Below are positions 35,185 through 44,789 of a stretch of 64,000 nt of DNA, in pieces (positions within the stretch are counted from its first letter, which is position 1; every line of letters starts with the position of its first letter). The DNA lies in NCBI GenBank assembly GCA_029776065.1, contig JARVJP010000006.1, positions 106,841 through 170,840 of the forward strand, read 5' to 3'. Under the pieces are notes generated by a model. The model was not told where the DNA came from. It made no database searches and worked only from the letters and a program-made list of their open reading frames with translations. Source of the stretch: Nitrososphaeria archaeon. GTDB taxonomy: Archaea; Thermoproteota; Nitrososphaeria; JACIWG01. The position numbers and the translations under genes were made by a program.

Positions 35185-36576
35185 TTATGTTTTTACCTTT
35201 TCTTCTATGAATTCTTTGTGTATGGCCTTAACTGCTTTTGCTCCATCCTCGTCCTTTACGACGAAGCTGATATTAAGTTCGCTTGATCCTTGAGCGATCA
35301 TTCTGACATTAACACCAGCATCTGCTACTGCCTTAAACATCCTAGCAGCGACGCCAGGTGTTCCTTTCATCCCCTCCCCTACTGAGGCTATAACGACGAC
35401 GTCCGGTTCTAGGTGTAACTGCTTTGTTTCGTTTCCGAAGTGGTCTTTGACGGTATTGTACGCCTTGTCTAAAAATTGTCTTTTCATAACAACGCTTATA
35501 TTCGACTCGGATACGCTCTGGGATATCATCATTATGTTTATCTTGGCTTCAGCGAGTTTGTCAAAAAAACGAGCTGCAGTGCCTGGCTCACCAACCATTG
35601 AAGCACCCTTTATTGTGAGCATGCCGACGTCTCTTATCAGAGACACAACCTTAACAACAGATGGGAAAGGCTTAGCGACTTTATCAACGATCTGGGTTCC
35701 TGGATGCGTAGGGTTGAATGTATTCTTGAGCCTAACCGGAATCCTCTTTTCGATGACTGGTTCAAGGGCTCTTGGATGCAGCGATTTTGCACCGATAACA
35801 GCCATTTCTATAGCTTCATCGTAGGTTATCTCTGGGAGTGTTTGAGCCTCTGGAACGATCTTAGGGTCAGCTGTCATTATGCCATCCACGTCGCTCCAGA
35901 TAACCACTTCATCTGTCTCTATCGCATTTCCAATTATAGTGGCAGTGTAATCACTTCCCCCTCGACCGAAGGTCGTCGTTATCTGATCTTTGGTTACCCC
36001 AGCAAACCCTCCAACAACAGGAACTACTCCATCTTCCAGGAGAGGCAGCAAAGTCAGCTTAATGTTCTCCCTCGTTATATTCATCAAGGGGGTTGCTTCA
36101 CCGAAACGGTCGTTTGTTACAATTCCAGCTTCACCACCAGTGAAGGATTTAGACTTAAAACCATTTTCAATAAGCGTCGCAGCTGCGATCTCAGAAGAAT
36201 ATCTCTCACCGAAGCTTATAACGTAGTCAACACTTCTAGGAGTGGCTTCTTTAAGATAAAGTATGCCGTAAAGGACATGTTCAAGTTCGTAATCAGCCTT
36301 TGAAAGCTTAACTTGAAGCCATGCTGGCACAGCCCCAATAGACTTAATGACGAACGTTCTATGCATTTCCTTAAGTTCTTGTAGGAAGTTGTTTACCCAT
36401 TTAGCGTCCCCTAACTCAGCCTTCCGCGTCGCTTCAAGGAGGCTATCGGTTACTCCGCGAAGGGCTGACACTACGATTACAACTTTATCCTTCTTATAGT
36501 CTGAAAGAAGTTCACATATCTTTCTATAGCCTGCGTCTTTAACAGAGGTACCACCAAACTTCATTACATACTTCAT
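35185..36576 (-). CDS. lysC: Aspartate kinase
   Basis: 463 residues. It phosphorylates aspartate, the first step toward threonine, methionine and lysine. MKFGGTSV at the N-terminus, FGRGGSDYTATI and WSDVDGIMTADPKIVPEA mark the kinase domain; two ACT domains follow (about 310-460, VGMLTIKGASMVGEPGTAARFF and SVGEGMKGTPGVAARMF), so feedback inhibition is expected. It lies 4 nt after the semialdehyde dehydrogenase gene; co-transcribed. Confidence 0.95.
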   Translation of the reverse strand: MKYVMKFGGTSVKDAGYRKICELLSDYKKDKVVIVVSALRGVTDSLLEATRKAELGDAKWVNNFLQELKEMHRTFVIKSIGAVPAWLQVKLSKADYELEHVLYGILYLKEATPRSVDYVISFGERYSSEIAAATLIENGFKSKSFTGGEAGIVTNDRFGEATPLMNITRENIKLTLLPLLEDGVVPVVGGFAGVTKDQITTTFGRGGSDYTATIIGNAIETDEVVIWSDVDGIMTADPKIVPEAQTLPEITYDEAIEMAVIGAKSLHPRALEPVIEKRIPVRLKNTFNPTHPGTQIVDKVAKPFPSVVKVVSLIRDVGMLTIKGASMVGEPGTAARFFDKLAEAKINIMMISQSVSESNISVVMKRQFLDKAYNTVKDHFGNETKQLHLEPDVVVIASVGEGMKGTPGVAARMFKAVADAGVNVRMIAQGSSELNISFVVKDEDGAKAVKAIHKEFIEEKVKT

Positions 36577-36580
36577 TAAT

Positions 36581-37639
36581 CTATCTCTCCAAATAACCTA
36601 GCTTACACAATAGCTCAGCGGTTAGTATGGCGTTTCCAGCCGCACCCCTTATCGTGTTATGGCTCAATAGGGTGTATTGAAGAGAGTTACGGTCAAGACC
36701 CTTCCTAACCCTACCAACAACTACACTCATGCCAGGAACAGATCCGGCGTTTCGATCCCTACGAGTTTGTGGTCGATCGCTTCCTTCCATGACGATGATC
36801 GGCTTCTCTGGAGCCATTGGTAGCTTTAATTCCTGAGGCAGCCCTTTGAACGACGCCATCGAAGACTTAGCTTCTTCAACGTCTATCTCCTTCTCAGCTT
36901 CTATGTAGACCGACTCAGTGTGCCCATCTATAACAGGAACCCGGTTGCATGAAGCCGCGAGCATCAACTCGTTATCCACGATAGAGCCATCTTTTATCCT
37001 TCCTAAGATCTTTTTAGTTTCTTTGATCAACTTTTCCTCTTCGTCCTTAATATAGGGCACGATGTTGTCGATGATCTGCAAGCTTGGAACACCTGGAAAA
37101 CCAGCGCCACTCACAGCCTGCATCGTAGTAACGATCACCCTTTTTATCTTATAGAGGTCATCTAATGGCTTTAAGGTCATAACTAGACCAGCTGTTGTAC
37201 AGTTAGGTTTAGTAACGATGAAACCCTTCCAGCCACGTCCCTCCTTCTGAGCGCTTATTAACCCCAGATGGTTGCTGTTGACTTCAGGCACCAAGACTGG
37301 CACATCCTTTTCCATTCTGTAAGCACTAGCATTGCTAACAAGAGGGTACGATCTAGCATAAAGCCCTTCTTGCTCCTTTGCAGCATCCGATGGTAGACAA
37401 CTGAAAAGAAGGTCTACATCACTATTTAGAGGTACTTGCTCCTCGACCTTCATCTTCTTAATGTAGGATGGAGGGTCACATTCGCCTACCCACTCTGTCA
37501 CTTCCCCGTAAAGCTTTCCTGCAGACTTCTTCCCAACCAAAATAGATATCTCAAACCACGGTTCTGTGTCCAGTAGGCGTATGTACTGCTGGCCAACCAT
37601 TCCAGTTGCACCCAATATAGCAACCTTTAGTTTACCCAC
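36581..37639 (-). CDS. asd: Aspartate-semialdehyde dehydrogenase
   Basis: 352 residues. It reduces aspartyl phosphate to aspartate semialdehyde with NADPH. AILGATGMVGQQYIRLL is the nucleotide-binding loop; the catalytic Cys is in VTKPNCTTAGLVMTL and the His in IDGHTESVY. Sequence type is the archaeal/fungal one. First gene of the asd-lysC pair, divergent from threonine synthase across about 195 nt. Confidence 0.95.
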   Translation of the reverse strand: MGKLKVAILGATGMVGQQYIRLLDTEPWFEISILVGKKSAGKLYGEVTEWVGECDPPSYIKKMKVEEQVPLNSDVDLLFSCLPSDAAKEQEGLYARSYPLVSNASAYRMEKDVPVLVPEVNSNHLGLISAQKEGRGWKGFIVTKPNCTTAGLVMTLKPLDDLYKIKRVIVTTMQAVSGAGFPGVPSLQIIDNIVPYIKDEEEKLIKETKKILGRIKDGSIVDNELMLAASCNRVPVIDGHTESVYIEAEKEIDVEEAKSSMASFKGLPQELKLPMAPEKPIIVMEGSDRPQTRRDRNAGSVPGMSVVVGRVRKGLDRNSLQYTLLSHNTIRGAAGNAILTAELLCKLGYLER

Positions 37640-37834
37640 TTTTTATTCAGCCTTTATTCTGAAATAACCAAAGAGAATGTTTTATATACTTTTCTGAATG
37701 CTTAAGAATGCTCAAATTTAGAAACAGACCTTCTACTTCAATGCTTATCAACGTTGGAAAAGGCGCATAGAAAACTAAAGTTAATTCTTTCAACAGGTTT
37801 AAATAGACAAAAGAAGGTTCCTAAATAGGATTTG

Positions 37835-39181
37835 ATGAAATCAGAAGCTTACCTTCAGTGCATAATCCCTAGTTGTGGTAAGAAGTATGATGTTAAAACG
37901 ACGAGGACCTTCTGTGAATGCGGAAACCTATTAGATGTGAGATATAAGGGTAGTTTCAGAAAAGAGTTAACTAGTATCTTCCATGATAGAAGGAACCCCA
38001 AGGGGAACATCTTTAACGAGAGTGGTGTCTGGAGGTTCAGAGAGCTCATAAACTTCACTAACTTCGATTCCGAGGATTACGATAATTATTCTAAGGTCTT
38101 TGTATCATTTGATGGGGCAGAGGGAAGGACTAGACCCTACGAGATGACAAAGGTAGCGGAGTACGTTGGCATGCCAAAAGAAAACGTTCTCTTTCAACCA
38201 GAAGGACTTAATCCAAGTGGCTCTTTCAAAGACAACGGAATCTCTACAGGGCTAACACATGCAAAGATGCTCGGAATAAGAGAAGCCATCTGCGCTTCAA
38301 CAGGCAACACTTCCGCATCCTTAGCGATGTATGCGGCTAACGAGGGGGTCAAGGCCAGCATCTATATCCCAAAGGAGGACATAGCCCCAGGGAAGTTAGG
38401 CCAAGCATTTCAATTCAACGCAGATATTTACCAAGTTGAAGGAAATTTCGACGAAGCACTAAAGGTTGTATTAGAAAAGGGAAGAGAAGGAGCATACGTT
38501 ATGAACTCGGTTAACCCATTCAGATTGGAAGGACAGAAGACAATGATCTATAGGGCTTTAGAGCACATGGACTGGGAGGCCCCTGATTGGATCGTCTTTC
38601 CCAGAGGAAATATGGGCAACTGTTCCGCCTTCGGAAAAGCCATAATTGAGCTTTACGAATATGGCTGGATCAAGAAGAAACCAAGATTTGTATCCGTAGA
38701 CGCAAAAGGATCAAACACGTTCTACACACTCTATAACGGCTTATTTCAAGGAGAGAAGTTAAGATGGAATAACGGCAACGTGAACGACGAGCTGATACTT
38801 GAATACTACTCTTACCTAGATAAAATGGACATTAAACCTAAGACAGGCGCGACAGCTATACAAATAGGTAGACCGGTGAACATCAAGAAAGGATTGAGAA
38901 GTCTAGAATACACCAACGGGATATCGGTACAAGTCGACGAGAAAGAGATGGAGGATGGAGTGGCTATAGTTGGAAGTAATGGATTTGACTGCGAACAAGC
39001 GTCAGCAACATGTGTAGCTGCGATAAGGAACTTGGTAAAAGAAGAAGTCATAAAAAAGGATGATAAAGTAATTGGGATCTTAACCGGAAGGCTAAAAGAT
39101 CCACAGATGATAGTGAAGTACCATACAGACAGCAGTAATAGATTCGCAAACCCCCCTAAAGTTTTGTATCATCGATCATAG
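37835..39181 (+). CDS. thrC: Threonine synthase
   Basis: 448 residues. PLP enzyme converting phosphohomoserine to threonine. It has an N-terminal zinc-ribbon-like segment (CIIPSCGKKYDVK, FCECG) as in many archaeal enzymes, PLP Lys in GSFKDNGISTG and a phosphate-binding loop, here AICASTGNTSASLA. ATG 37835 (TTG 37832 possible) lies about 30 nt after a TATA element (tttaaata, 37798-37805), suggesting a leaderless message. It converges on the homoserine kinase gene. Confidence 0.93.
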   Translation: MKSEAYLQCIIPSCGKKYDVKTTRTFCECGNLLDVRYKGSFRKELTSIFHDRRNPKGNIFNESGVWRFRELINFTNFDSEDYDNYSKVFVSFDGAEGRTRPYEMTKVAEYVGMPKENVLFQPEGLNPSGSFKDNGISTGLTHAKMLGIREAICASTGNTSASLAMYAANEGVKASIYIPKEDIAPGKLGQAFQFNADIYQVEGNFDEALKVVLEKGREGAYVMNSVNPFRLEGQKTMIYRALEHMDWEAPDWIVFPRGNMGNCSAFGKAIIELYEYGWIKKKPRFVSVDAKGSNTFYTLYNGLFQGEKLRWNNGNVNDELILEYYSYLDKMDIKPKTGATAIQIGRPVNIKKGLRSLEYTNGISVQVDEKEMEDGVAIVGSNGFDCEQASATCVAAIRNLVKEEVIKKDDKVIGILTGRLKDPQMIVKYHTDSSNRFANPPKVLYHRS

Positions 39182-39201
39182 AAACCAAGAACCCAATTCT
39201 A

Positions 39202-40161
39202 TTAAATCGCTACTCTTGCACCCTTGCCAGGAGAGGTACAGATGAATGATGACTCAACACCAGCTTTGTTAAATGATTCGCACATAGCGGAGCCAATCGC
39301 CTTCCCATCACATAAATTCTTGTCAAAAAACGCAACCATGCTCGGACCCGCACCACTAATTGTGACACCCAAAGCACCCTCCTTTAATGCTGCTTCCTTG
39401 ACCAAAAAATACCCTGGGATAAGCTTAGCTCTAGCAGGCTCCACCACAGTATCGTTAAGCGAACGACCAAAAAGCTTCAAGTCCTTCAGAAGGACAGCGG
39501 AAACCAGCGCAGACGCGTTCCCAACATTCTTCACAAGCTTATCGAGTTCGATCAGCTTTGGAATAACGGCACGGAACTGCTCAGTCTTCTTAGCACCATA
39601 AGAGATCACAGGAGAAGCGATACACATCCCAAGATTCTCTGGTGGATCAAGTTTCATAACATCCATAGGGCAGTAGGAACGGACCAAAGTGAATCCCCCC
39701 AGCAGAGAGGCAGCGACGTTATCAGCATGGGGTTTTCCAGCAGACGCAACTTCGCCCTTGGATGCATAAAGAACAAGAGAATTATTATCGAGTCCTAGGT
39801 TGAAAAGTTTGTTTATTCCAAATGCTACAGCAGCTGCTGAAGCAGCACTACTTCCCAACCCCATTCCCACAGGCACGCCCTTAGTGACCTTAATTTCAAG
39901 GCCACTATTAATGCCGAAGTCCTCCATAATGCTTAATGCGACCACACCAGCTGTATTGTCTTTAACAACTGTGGGGATAATTTCGCGCCCAACCCCTTCT
40001 AATAATATCTTTAACCCATCACCTTTAACCGACAGCGAAACTCTGTCAAATGGGAAATCGAGGGCTATGGCGAAAACGTCAAATCCTGGGCCTACGTTCG
40101 CGGAGGAAGCTGGAGCGTCCACCACAATCTCTGTTCTCCGAGTTAGCCCTAGTCTTGACAT
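39202..40161 (-). CDS. thrB: Homoserine kinase (GHMP family)
   Basis: 319 residues. APASSANVGPGFDVFAIAL is the N-terminal GHMP pattern, VPVGMGLGSSAASAAAVAFG the ATP-binding glycine loop, and GVTISGAGPSMVAFF the C-terminal motif. It makes O-phosphohomoserine for the convergent threonine synthase, whose end is 20 nt away. Homoserine dehydrogenase, needed between Asd and ThrB, is not in the window. Confidence 0.94.
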   Translation of the reverse strand: MSRLGLTRRTEIVVDAPASSANVGPGFDVFAIALDFPFDRVSLSVKGDGLKILLEGVGREIIPTVVKDNTAGVVALSIMEDFGINSGLEIKVTKGVPVGMGLGSSAASAAAVAFGINKLFNLGLDNNSLVLYASKGEVASAGKPHADNVAASLLGGFTLVRSYCPMDVMKLDPPENLGMCIASPVISYGAKKTEQFRAVIPKLIELDKLVKNVGNASALVSAVLLKDLKLFGRSLNDTVVEPARAKLIPGYFLVKEAALKEGALGVTISGAGPSMVAFFDKNLCDGKAIGSAMCESFNKAGVESSFICTSPGKGARVAI

Positions 40162-40211
40162 GTTTCTCTCAAGGTAAAATGCACATACTATTTAAACTTA
40201 CATCGCGTGTT

Positions 40212-40841
40212 TTAACCAGATGCCTTCTTAGAGACCTTAAGCATTAAAGAAGAAAGGTTAGGATACTCGGATACAAATCTAACCCTGTAAGTGAAATCTG
40301 GTTTTGTGCTAACAGATTGTTGTACAACCTTCTTAATCTCAGCTTCATCTAAGGTGGTGTCAGATAATATGGTTTCGAGTGACGACTTGATTTGCATTGC
40401 TAACTGGTCGCTGAGCTTCTCTTTAGAGAAGTACCTTAAAGCATCGTCTATTACATAGATTCTCTCATAAAATGAGACCTTCTCCATGACCCCCTTTGAA
40501 CACTCCTCCACAAACACCTTAAGCCTTATTCTAACAGACGAGAGCTCGCTCAACATATTAATTATTTCATCTTCAAGCTTTATCAATTCGAATGTAGAAG
40601 AAGCCCTTTGCAGACTATTTATCGGAGAAGAAGAGTGAATTCTACTGATGGAGTCAAAGACCTTCTCCACGGACTTGGTCGCTTGGTTTAAATGACAAAC
40701 AACATCATCAACAAGTGGGATACACTTCTCACTAGATTTTATCTCTTCAACGTTTTTTCGAGTATCAGCTATAAAGATAGAGAGGGACTTCAACACTTCA
40801 ATTGTGTCTTCAATCATCCAGCATATTACTTCTGTAGACAC
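40212..40841 (-). CDS. Hypothetical helical protein
   Basis: 209 residues that I do not recognise. It is mostly predicted helix with heptad-like spacing (IEDTIEVLKSLSIFIADTRKNVEEI, and 60-150), no membrane segment and no metal motif. The last 25 residues (YRVRFVSEYPNLSSLMLKVSKK) look like a short beta segment. It precedes homoserine kinase by 50 nt on the same strand and may be co-transcribed. The composition is that of a real protein, but nothing indicates a function. Confidence 0.6.
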   Translation of the reverse strand: MSTEVICWMIEDTIEVLKSLSIFIADTRKNVEEIKSSEKCIPLVDDVVCHLNQATKSVEKVFDSISRIHSSSPINSLQRASSTFELIKLEDEIINMLSELSSVRIRLKVFVEECSKGVMEKVSFYERIYVIDDALRYFSKEKLSDQLAMQIKSSLETILSDTTLDEAEIKKVVQQSVSTKPDFTYRVRFVSEYPNLSSLMLKVSKKASG

Positions 40842-41130
40842 TTAATAATCTTTGCCCAAGCGATCTAATAGCCATAACTAACAGGCCATCATTTATCTGT
40901 ATTTAGATTGATGGAAAAATTGGTAACATTGCAATGAGATATGCGATTAAAACATGCTTTTTCAGCGGATTTTATAGCAAAATAAGACAATAAAAATCAT
41001 GTATTTCTCCCAAACATTAAAACATTCAACTTTGAAAACAAAGGCAATATTTTAAATAGTAACCAGGCTAAATCAATAACGTTTTGTCCACGTTTAGCTT
41101 CTTGAATATTCTGAAAGGAGGTGTATTGTG

Positions 41131-41619
41131 ATGAAGGAACCACTTCTACTTCAGATTATTCAAAACCCCAGAAGAAAGCATCTCATAGAATTATTAATTG
41201 ACCAAAACGGGGAGATAGACATAAAAGAAGCTGTGGATATAATAGCCAAGTTTGAAACAAAAGGGGAACCACCTAGTAGAGTTAAAAAGAGCATTTATGT
41301 AAGCATGGTACAAACCCATATACCGTTCATGGAGAATGTAGGATTAATCAAGTACGTCCCAGAAGAGAATAAGATCCGACTAAATAGGGTGCCTAGAAGG
41401 CTAAAATATTATTTAGAAGTTTCAGAGGAAGGAGACATCTCATGGCCCTCATATTACATAATTCTTTCTATAACCGGTCTCGTTTTAAGCATGATTATCT
41501 GGAACTTGGTGGCCATAATCTTCTCTTCTTTAACCCTTATTTCGGCCCTTGTACATCTACGAACCATATATAAGTTGGAAGAAGCAAAAGAGCCCCAATT
41601 AAAGGAGAGAAATACCTAA
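41131..41619 (+). CDS. Membrane-anchored winged-helix protein
   Basis: About 162 residues. The first 95 look like a winged helix (PRRKHLIELLIDQNGEIDIKEAVDII..., then VSMVQTHIPFMENVGLIKYVPEENKIRL), similar to archaeal ArsR/DUF7344-like domains. Two membrane helices follow (about 103-145, YYIILSITGLVLSMIIW and LVAIIFSSLTLISALV) and a charged tail. A strong GGAGGTG (41117-41123) lies 7 nt before ATG 41131, rare for a first gene here. A membrane-bound DNA-binding regulator is a fair guess. Confidence 0.72.
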   Translation: MKEPLLLQIIQNPRRKHLIELLIDQNGEIDIKEAVDIIAKFETKGEPPSRVKKSIYVSMVQTHIPFMENVGLIKYVPEENKIRLNRVPRRLKYYLEVSEEGDISWPSYYIILSITGLVLSMIIWNLVAIIFSSLTLISALVHLRTIYKLEEAKEPQLKERNT

Positions 41620-41762
41620 CAATCATAAAGAAGATTCTTAAACTAAGCCCAAATAACAAAATTTGATAATTCCATAGCCAATTAATAAAGGTAGGGTGAA
41701 TTCTGAGTTATAAAGCCTTAGGGAACTCAAACAAAAACATACCATAGACTGGTTAAAGGGGT

Positions 41763-42572
41763 TTAGGTGCTTAATTCGATCCGCGCTTCTTCGACAGAGG
41801 CTTTATCAACCATGATCTTTAATAGGGCTCTAACGAGAGCAGGGGGATTCTCATAAGTCCAGATCTTACGACCCATGCATATTCCGACAGCCCCAGAATT
41901 CATTACCTCTTTGACCATCTTCAAGATGTCTATTACGTTTCTAATCTTAGGACCTCCGGCTATAGTTACAGGGACTGTGCTGTATCTAACAATCTTCTTG
42001 AAACTTTCTGGGTCACCTGTATAGTAGGTCTTGATCATGTCAGCGCCTTCTTCACAACCTACCCTAACCGCGATTCGAACGTCCTCATACGAATATGGGC
42101 CATCAAAGGGAACAGCGTCCTTCGTGCCGATGGGCATCATCTCACCAAGTAGTGGGATACCCCATTTATCGCACTCGTCAGCAATAAGCCCGAACATCCT
42201 AAGGTCTTCTTTTTCGTCCTCGGAACCCACAAAAACAGTCGCTGCAACCGCATCTGCACCGAGACGAATGGCTTCCTCTACGGTTGTTACAAATGACTGA
42301 TCTGTAACCTTGTTCCTTAAAGATGTTGCTGAGGTTATCCTATAGATGAACCCTACTCGCCCCGCAAACTGGAGACTTGAGAACTTAGCAAGCCCTCTCC
42401 TCATCAGAAAGCCATTTACACCCGCATCAACCAAACTTTGGATAAGTTTTCTGGGGTCTTCTAACTGCTCAAAGTATCCTTCTACTGCGTGATCCATAGG
42501 TATGATTATAGTGGTTTTGGTTACTGGATCAAGTATTCGATTCATTCTTATACGTTTTCCTAGTTCTGTCAA
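41763..42572 (-). CDS. DhnA-type class I aldolase (FBP aldolase or AroA' family)
   Basis: 269 residues. TIM barrel of the archaeal class I aldolase family: IIPMDHAVEGYF near the N-terminus, Schiff-base Lys in GADMIKTYYTGD and a phosphate-binding end TIAGGPKIRN / GAVGICMGRKIW. Two functions occur in the family: fructose-1,6-bisphosphate aldolase and the ADH synthase of the archaeal shikimate entry. The sequence alone does not separate them. Monocistronic. Confidence 0.82.
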   Translation of the reverse strand: MTELGKRIRMNRILDPVTKTTIIIPMDHAVEGYFEQLEDPRKLIQSLVDAGVNGFLMRRGLAKFSSLQFAGRVGFIYRITSATSLRNKVTDQSFVTTVEEAIRLGADAVAATVFVGSEDEKEDLRMFGLIADECDKWGIPLLGEMMPIGTKDAVPFDGPYSYEDVRIAVRVGCEEGADMIKTYYTGDPESFKKIVRYSTVPVTIAGGPKIRNVIDILKMVKEVMNSGAVGICMGRKIWTYENPPALVRALLKIMVDKASVEEARIELST

Positions 42573-42866
42573 CTTGAAACAACTTACTGGAGTACATTTT
42601 AATTTATATACTTTTGCGGCTTTAAAGAGATATTATATCGGCTGAAAGTGAATAGTTTGTCAAAGCAATTATAGCCATAAGATAGCATGCGAATCTTGAA
42701 TTCTTACGTAATATCGCGGTAGCTTTATCCTAATTGTTAAGCGTAAATAAGTGGGCTTTCTTTAGGAAAATTTATCTAAAAGAAGATCATTAGAAGAGCT
42801 ACAAGTGGGCTTAGAGTTGAAGCCTTCCCAATTTGCGAGAAAGATGTTGGAAGAGAGCGGTGATAG

Positions 42867-44744
42867 ATGAGCATTGGGTACACACTCTTAGACGCCAAAT
42901 ACGAGGGGGATAAGGTTACACTCTTCTACCTATCGGATGATGGAGAGATCGAGCAGTGGCTTGACAATGAAGACTATTACCCATATTTTTACACATTAGA
43001 TGAAGGATCATTGGAAGGGGCTAGAGCACAAGGGTGCAAAATAGTGAGTGAGTCGAAAAGAGAGTTATTCTCGGACCTGAAAAAAGAATTTTATAAAATT
43101 TCAGCCAAAGAAGAAACCCTCTCTAAAGTGAAAATGATGTTCACACATGTATGGGAAGACGAAGTTCAAACAGTTGAGAAATACGCCTTCGATAAGGGGA
43201 TGCGATTTGGCATGGGTTGTCAACGTCTAGGTGAAAGGACACGTCTTGAAGACGTTAATACAGAAGTATTTGATAAAACCTTTGACGAATTATTAGAAAC
43301 CGATCCTGTTAAGTATAATTTTATCAAGCGATTCTTTGAGGTCATAGAACAACCATTACCTGAGATCAGCGAAAACACAGCTTCGAGATACGGCTACGAC
43401 ATGGAAAGGATGCTTGAAGCGCTCTACCTTTCGAGGATAACTAATTCGCCGATAACCTTTAGAAACGCGCCCCCAAGCTACTTTATTAAAGCGTTATATT
43501 ATCTTAACCTAAAGAGCGAAGGCTATGTAATCCCCACTCCAGAAGAATTTTCAAGGAGCGAAAGTCCACGTGGTGTATACGGGAAGGCCGCGCTAGTGTT
43601 GAAGCCGGAAAAAGGGATTTTCTTGAACACATACGTACTTGACTACGAGTCTCTTTACCCGAGTTGTATAGACGTCTACAACCTTTCTCATGAAACTGTG
43701 AACTGCGGCCATGAACAGTGCCTAGACAACAAGGTTCCAGAGGAGGAACACCATATCTGTACTATTAGAAGAGGCAAATACTCGACCATCATAGGCGCAC
43801 TTAAAGACCTAAGAATCAAGTACTACAAGAAGAAAGCGAGGAACAATGGGAGGACTTCAAAGGTCGTTTCCGATGTCCTAAAGATGATACTCGTGATATG
43901 TTATGGCGTGACAATAAGAATAAGAGGACTCTCAAACCCTGCACTTGCTGAATCTATCACAGCTTATTCTAGGCATGCCTTAAAAACCGCTTGGAAGTAT
44001 GCGACAGAAATCGGGCTTAAACCATTGTATGGGGATACGGATTCACTTTTCCTTGTAAACCCTCAGAGTAAACAACTGCAAACATTAATAGAGAGAGTCA
44101 AGAAGGAGTTAAAGCTTGACCTGGCAGTCGATAAAAAGTATAAGGTCTGCGTGTTTTCCTCAGCGAAGAAGGCCTACTTAGGGATATTTGAAAATGGCAA
44201 GGTAGACCCAAAGGGGTTGACTGCCTTCAAGTCGAACACACCAAACTTCGTTAAGAAGGTACTAGAGGAGACAGCAGTTGAACTTTCAAAGATCAATGCT
44301 TTAGAAGATATTCCAATCGTTCGAAGAAGAATCCTTCAGCTCTTAAAAAGTAGGGAGAGGTTGCTCTTAGAGAGAAGGTTTGAAGTAGAGGATATGGCTT
44401 TTAATGTGATACTCCATAAAAAGCCGTCTGAAATCATCGAATCTAACGTTTACGCTCAACCTTACCAATGTGCGATACAGTTGATCGACGAAGGGATCAG
44501 GCTTAGAAGGAAACAGATTTTAACCTTTGCAAAGGTCAAAGCCTTCAATTATAAAGGCAAGAGGTTCTCTGTGAAACCAATAGATAGAGTCAACAAGGAT
44601 GAAATCAACGTTCCAGATTATATCAGCAACATGTACAGTATGATGAACCAAGTACTCGAACCTCTAGGCATAGGAAAGGGAGCGGCCAAGAACGAATATG
44701 ATACTCTCACAAGATGGTTCAAGGAATCAGATACACAATCATGA
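42867..44744 (+). CDS. Family B DNA polymerase lacking a recognisable exonuclease domain
   Basis: 625 residues, against about 780-900 for replicative archaeal PolB. After an N-terminal domain (1-160) the sequence passes directly to the palm; none of the three Exo motifs is seen. Palm motif A is LDYESLYPS (Asp259), motif C YGDTDS (Asp390, Asp392), so the catalytic acids are intact. Motif B is altered: K-x3-VICYG where K-x3-NSxYG is usual. A thumb region follows (470-620). The shape resembles crenarchaeal PolB2/Dpo2-type polymerases, which lack a working exonuclease; a repair or damage-tolerance role is possible. GGTGAT lies just before ATG. Confidence 0.85.
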   Translation: MSIGYTLLDAKYEGDKVTLFYLSDDGEIEQWLDNEDYYPYFYTLDEGSLEGARAQGCKIVSESKRELFSDLKKEFYKISAKEETLSKVKMMFTHVWEDEVQTVEKYAFDKGMRFGMGCQRLGERTRLEDVNTEVFDKTFDELLETDPVKYNFIKRFFEVIEQPLPEISENTASRYGYDMERMLEALYLSRITNSPITFRNAPPSYFIKALYYLNLKSEGYVIPTPEEFSRSESPRGVYGKAALVLKPEKGIFLNTYVLDYESLYPSCIDVYNLSHETVNCGHEQCLDNKVPEEEHHICTIRRGKYSTIIGALKDLRIKYYKKKARNNGRTSKVVSDVLKMILVICYGVTIRIRGLSNPALAESITAYSRHALKTAWKYATEIGLKPLYGDTDSLFLVNPQSKQLQTLIERVKKELKLDLAVDKKYKVCVFSSAKKAYLGIFENGKVDPKGLTAFKSNTPNFVKKVLEETAVELSKINALEDIPIVRRRILQLLKSRERLLLERRFEVEDMAFNVILHKKPSEIIESNVYAQPYQCAIQLIDEGIRLRRKQILTFAKVKAFNYKGKRFSVKPIDRVNKDEINVPDYISNMYSMMNQVLEPLGIGKGAAKNEYDTLTRWFKESDTQS

Positions 44745-44789
44745 CAAAACTATTCCAGTTATAGAGGTAACACTCACCATATAACCCTT

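Noticed and set aside
35704..36303. 199-codon open frame on the plus strand
   Set aside because: It lies wholly opposite the aspartate kinase gene, and its translation shows no family pattern.
42790..42866. Short open frame (ELQVGLELKPSQFARKM...) before the polymerase gene
   Set aside because: No proper start codon with a ribosome site, too short and no homologue recognised. It may only be the untranslated leader.
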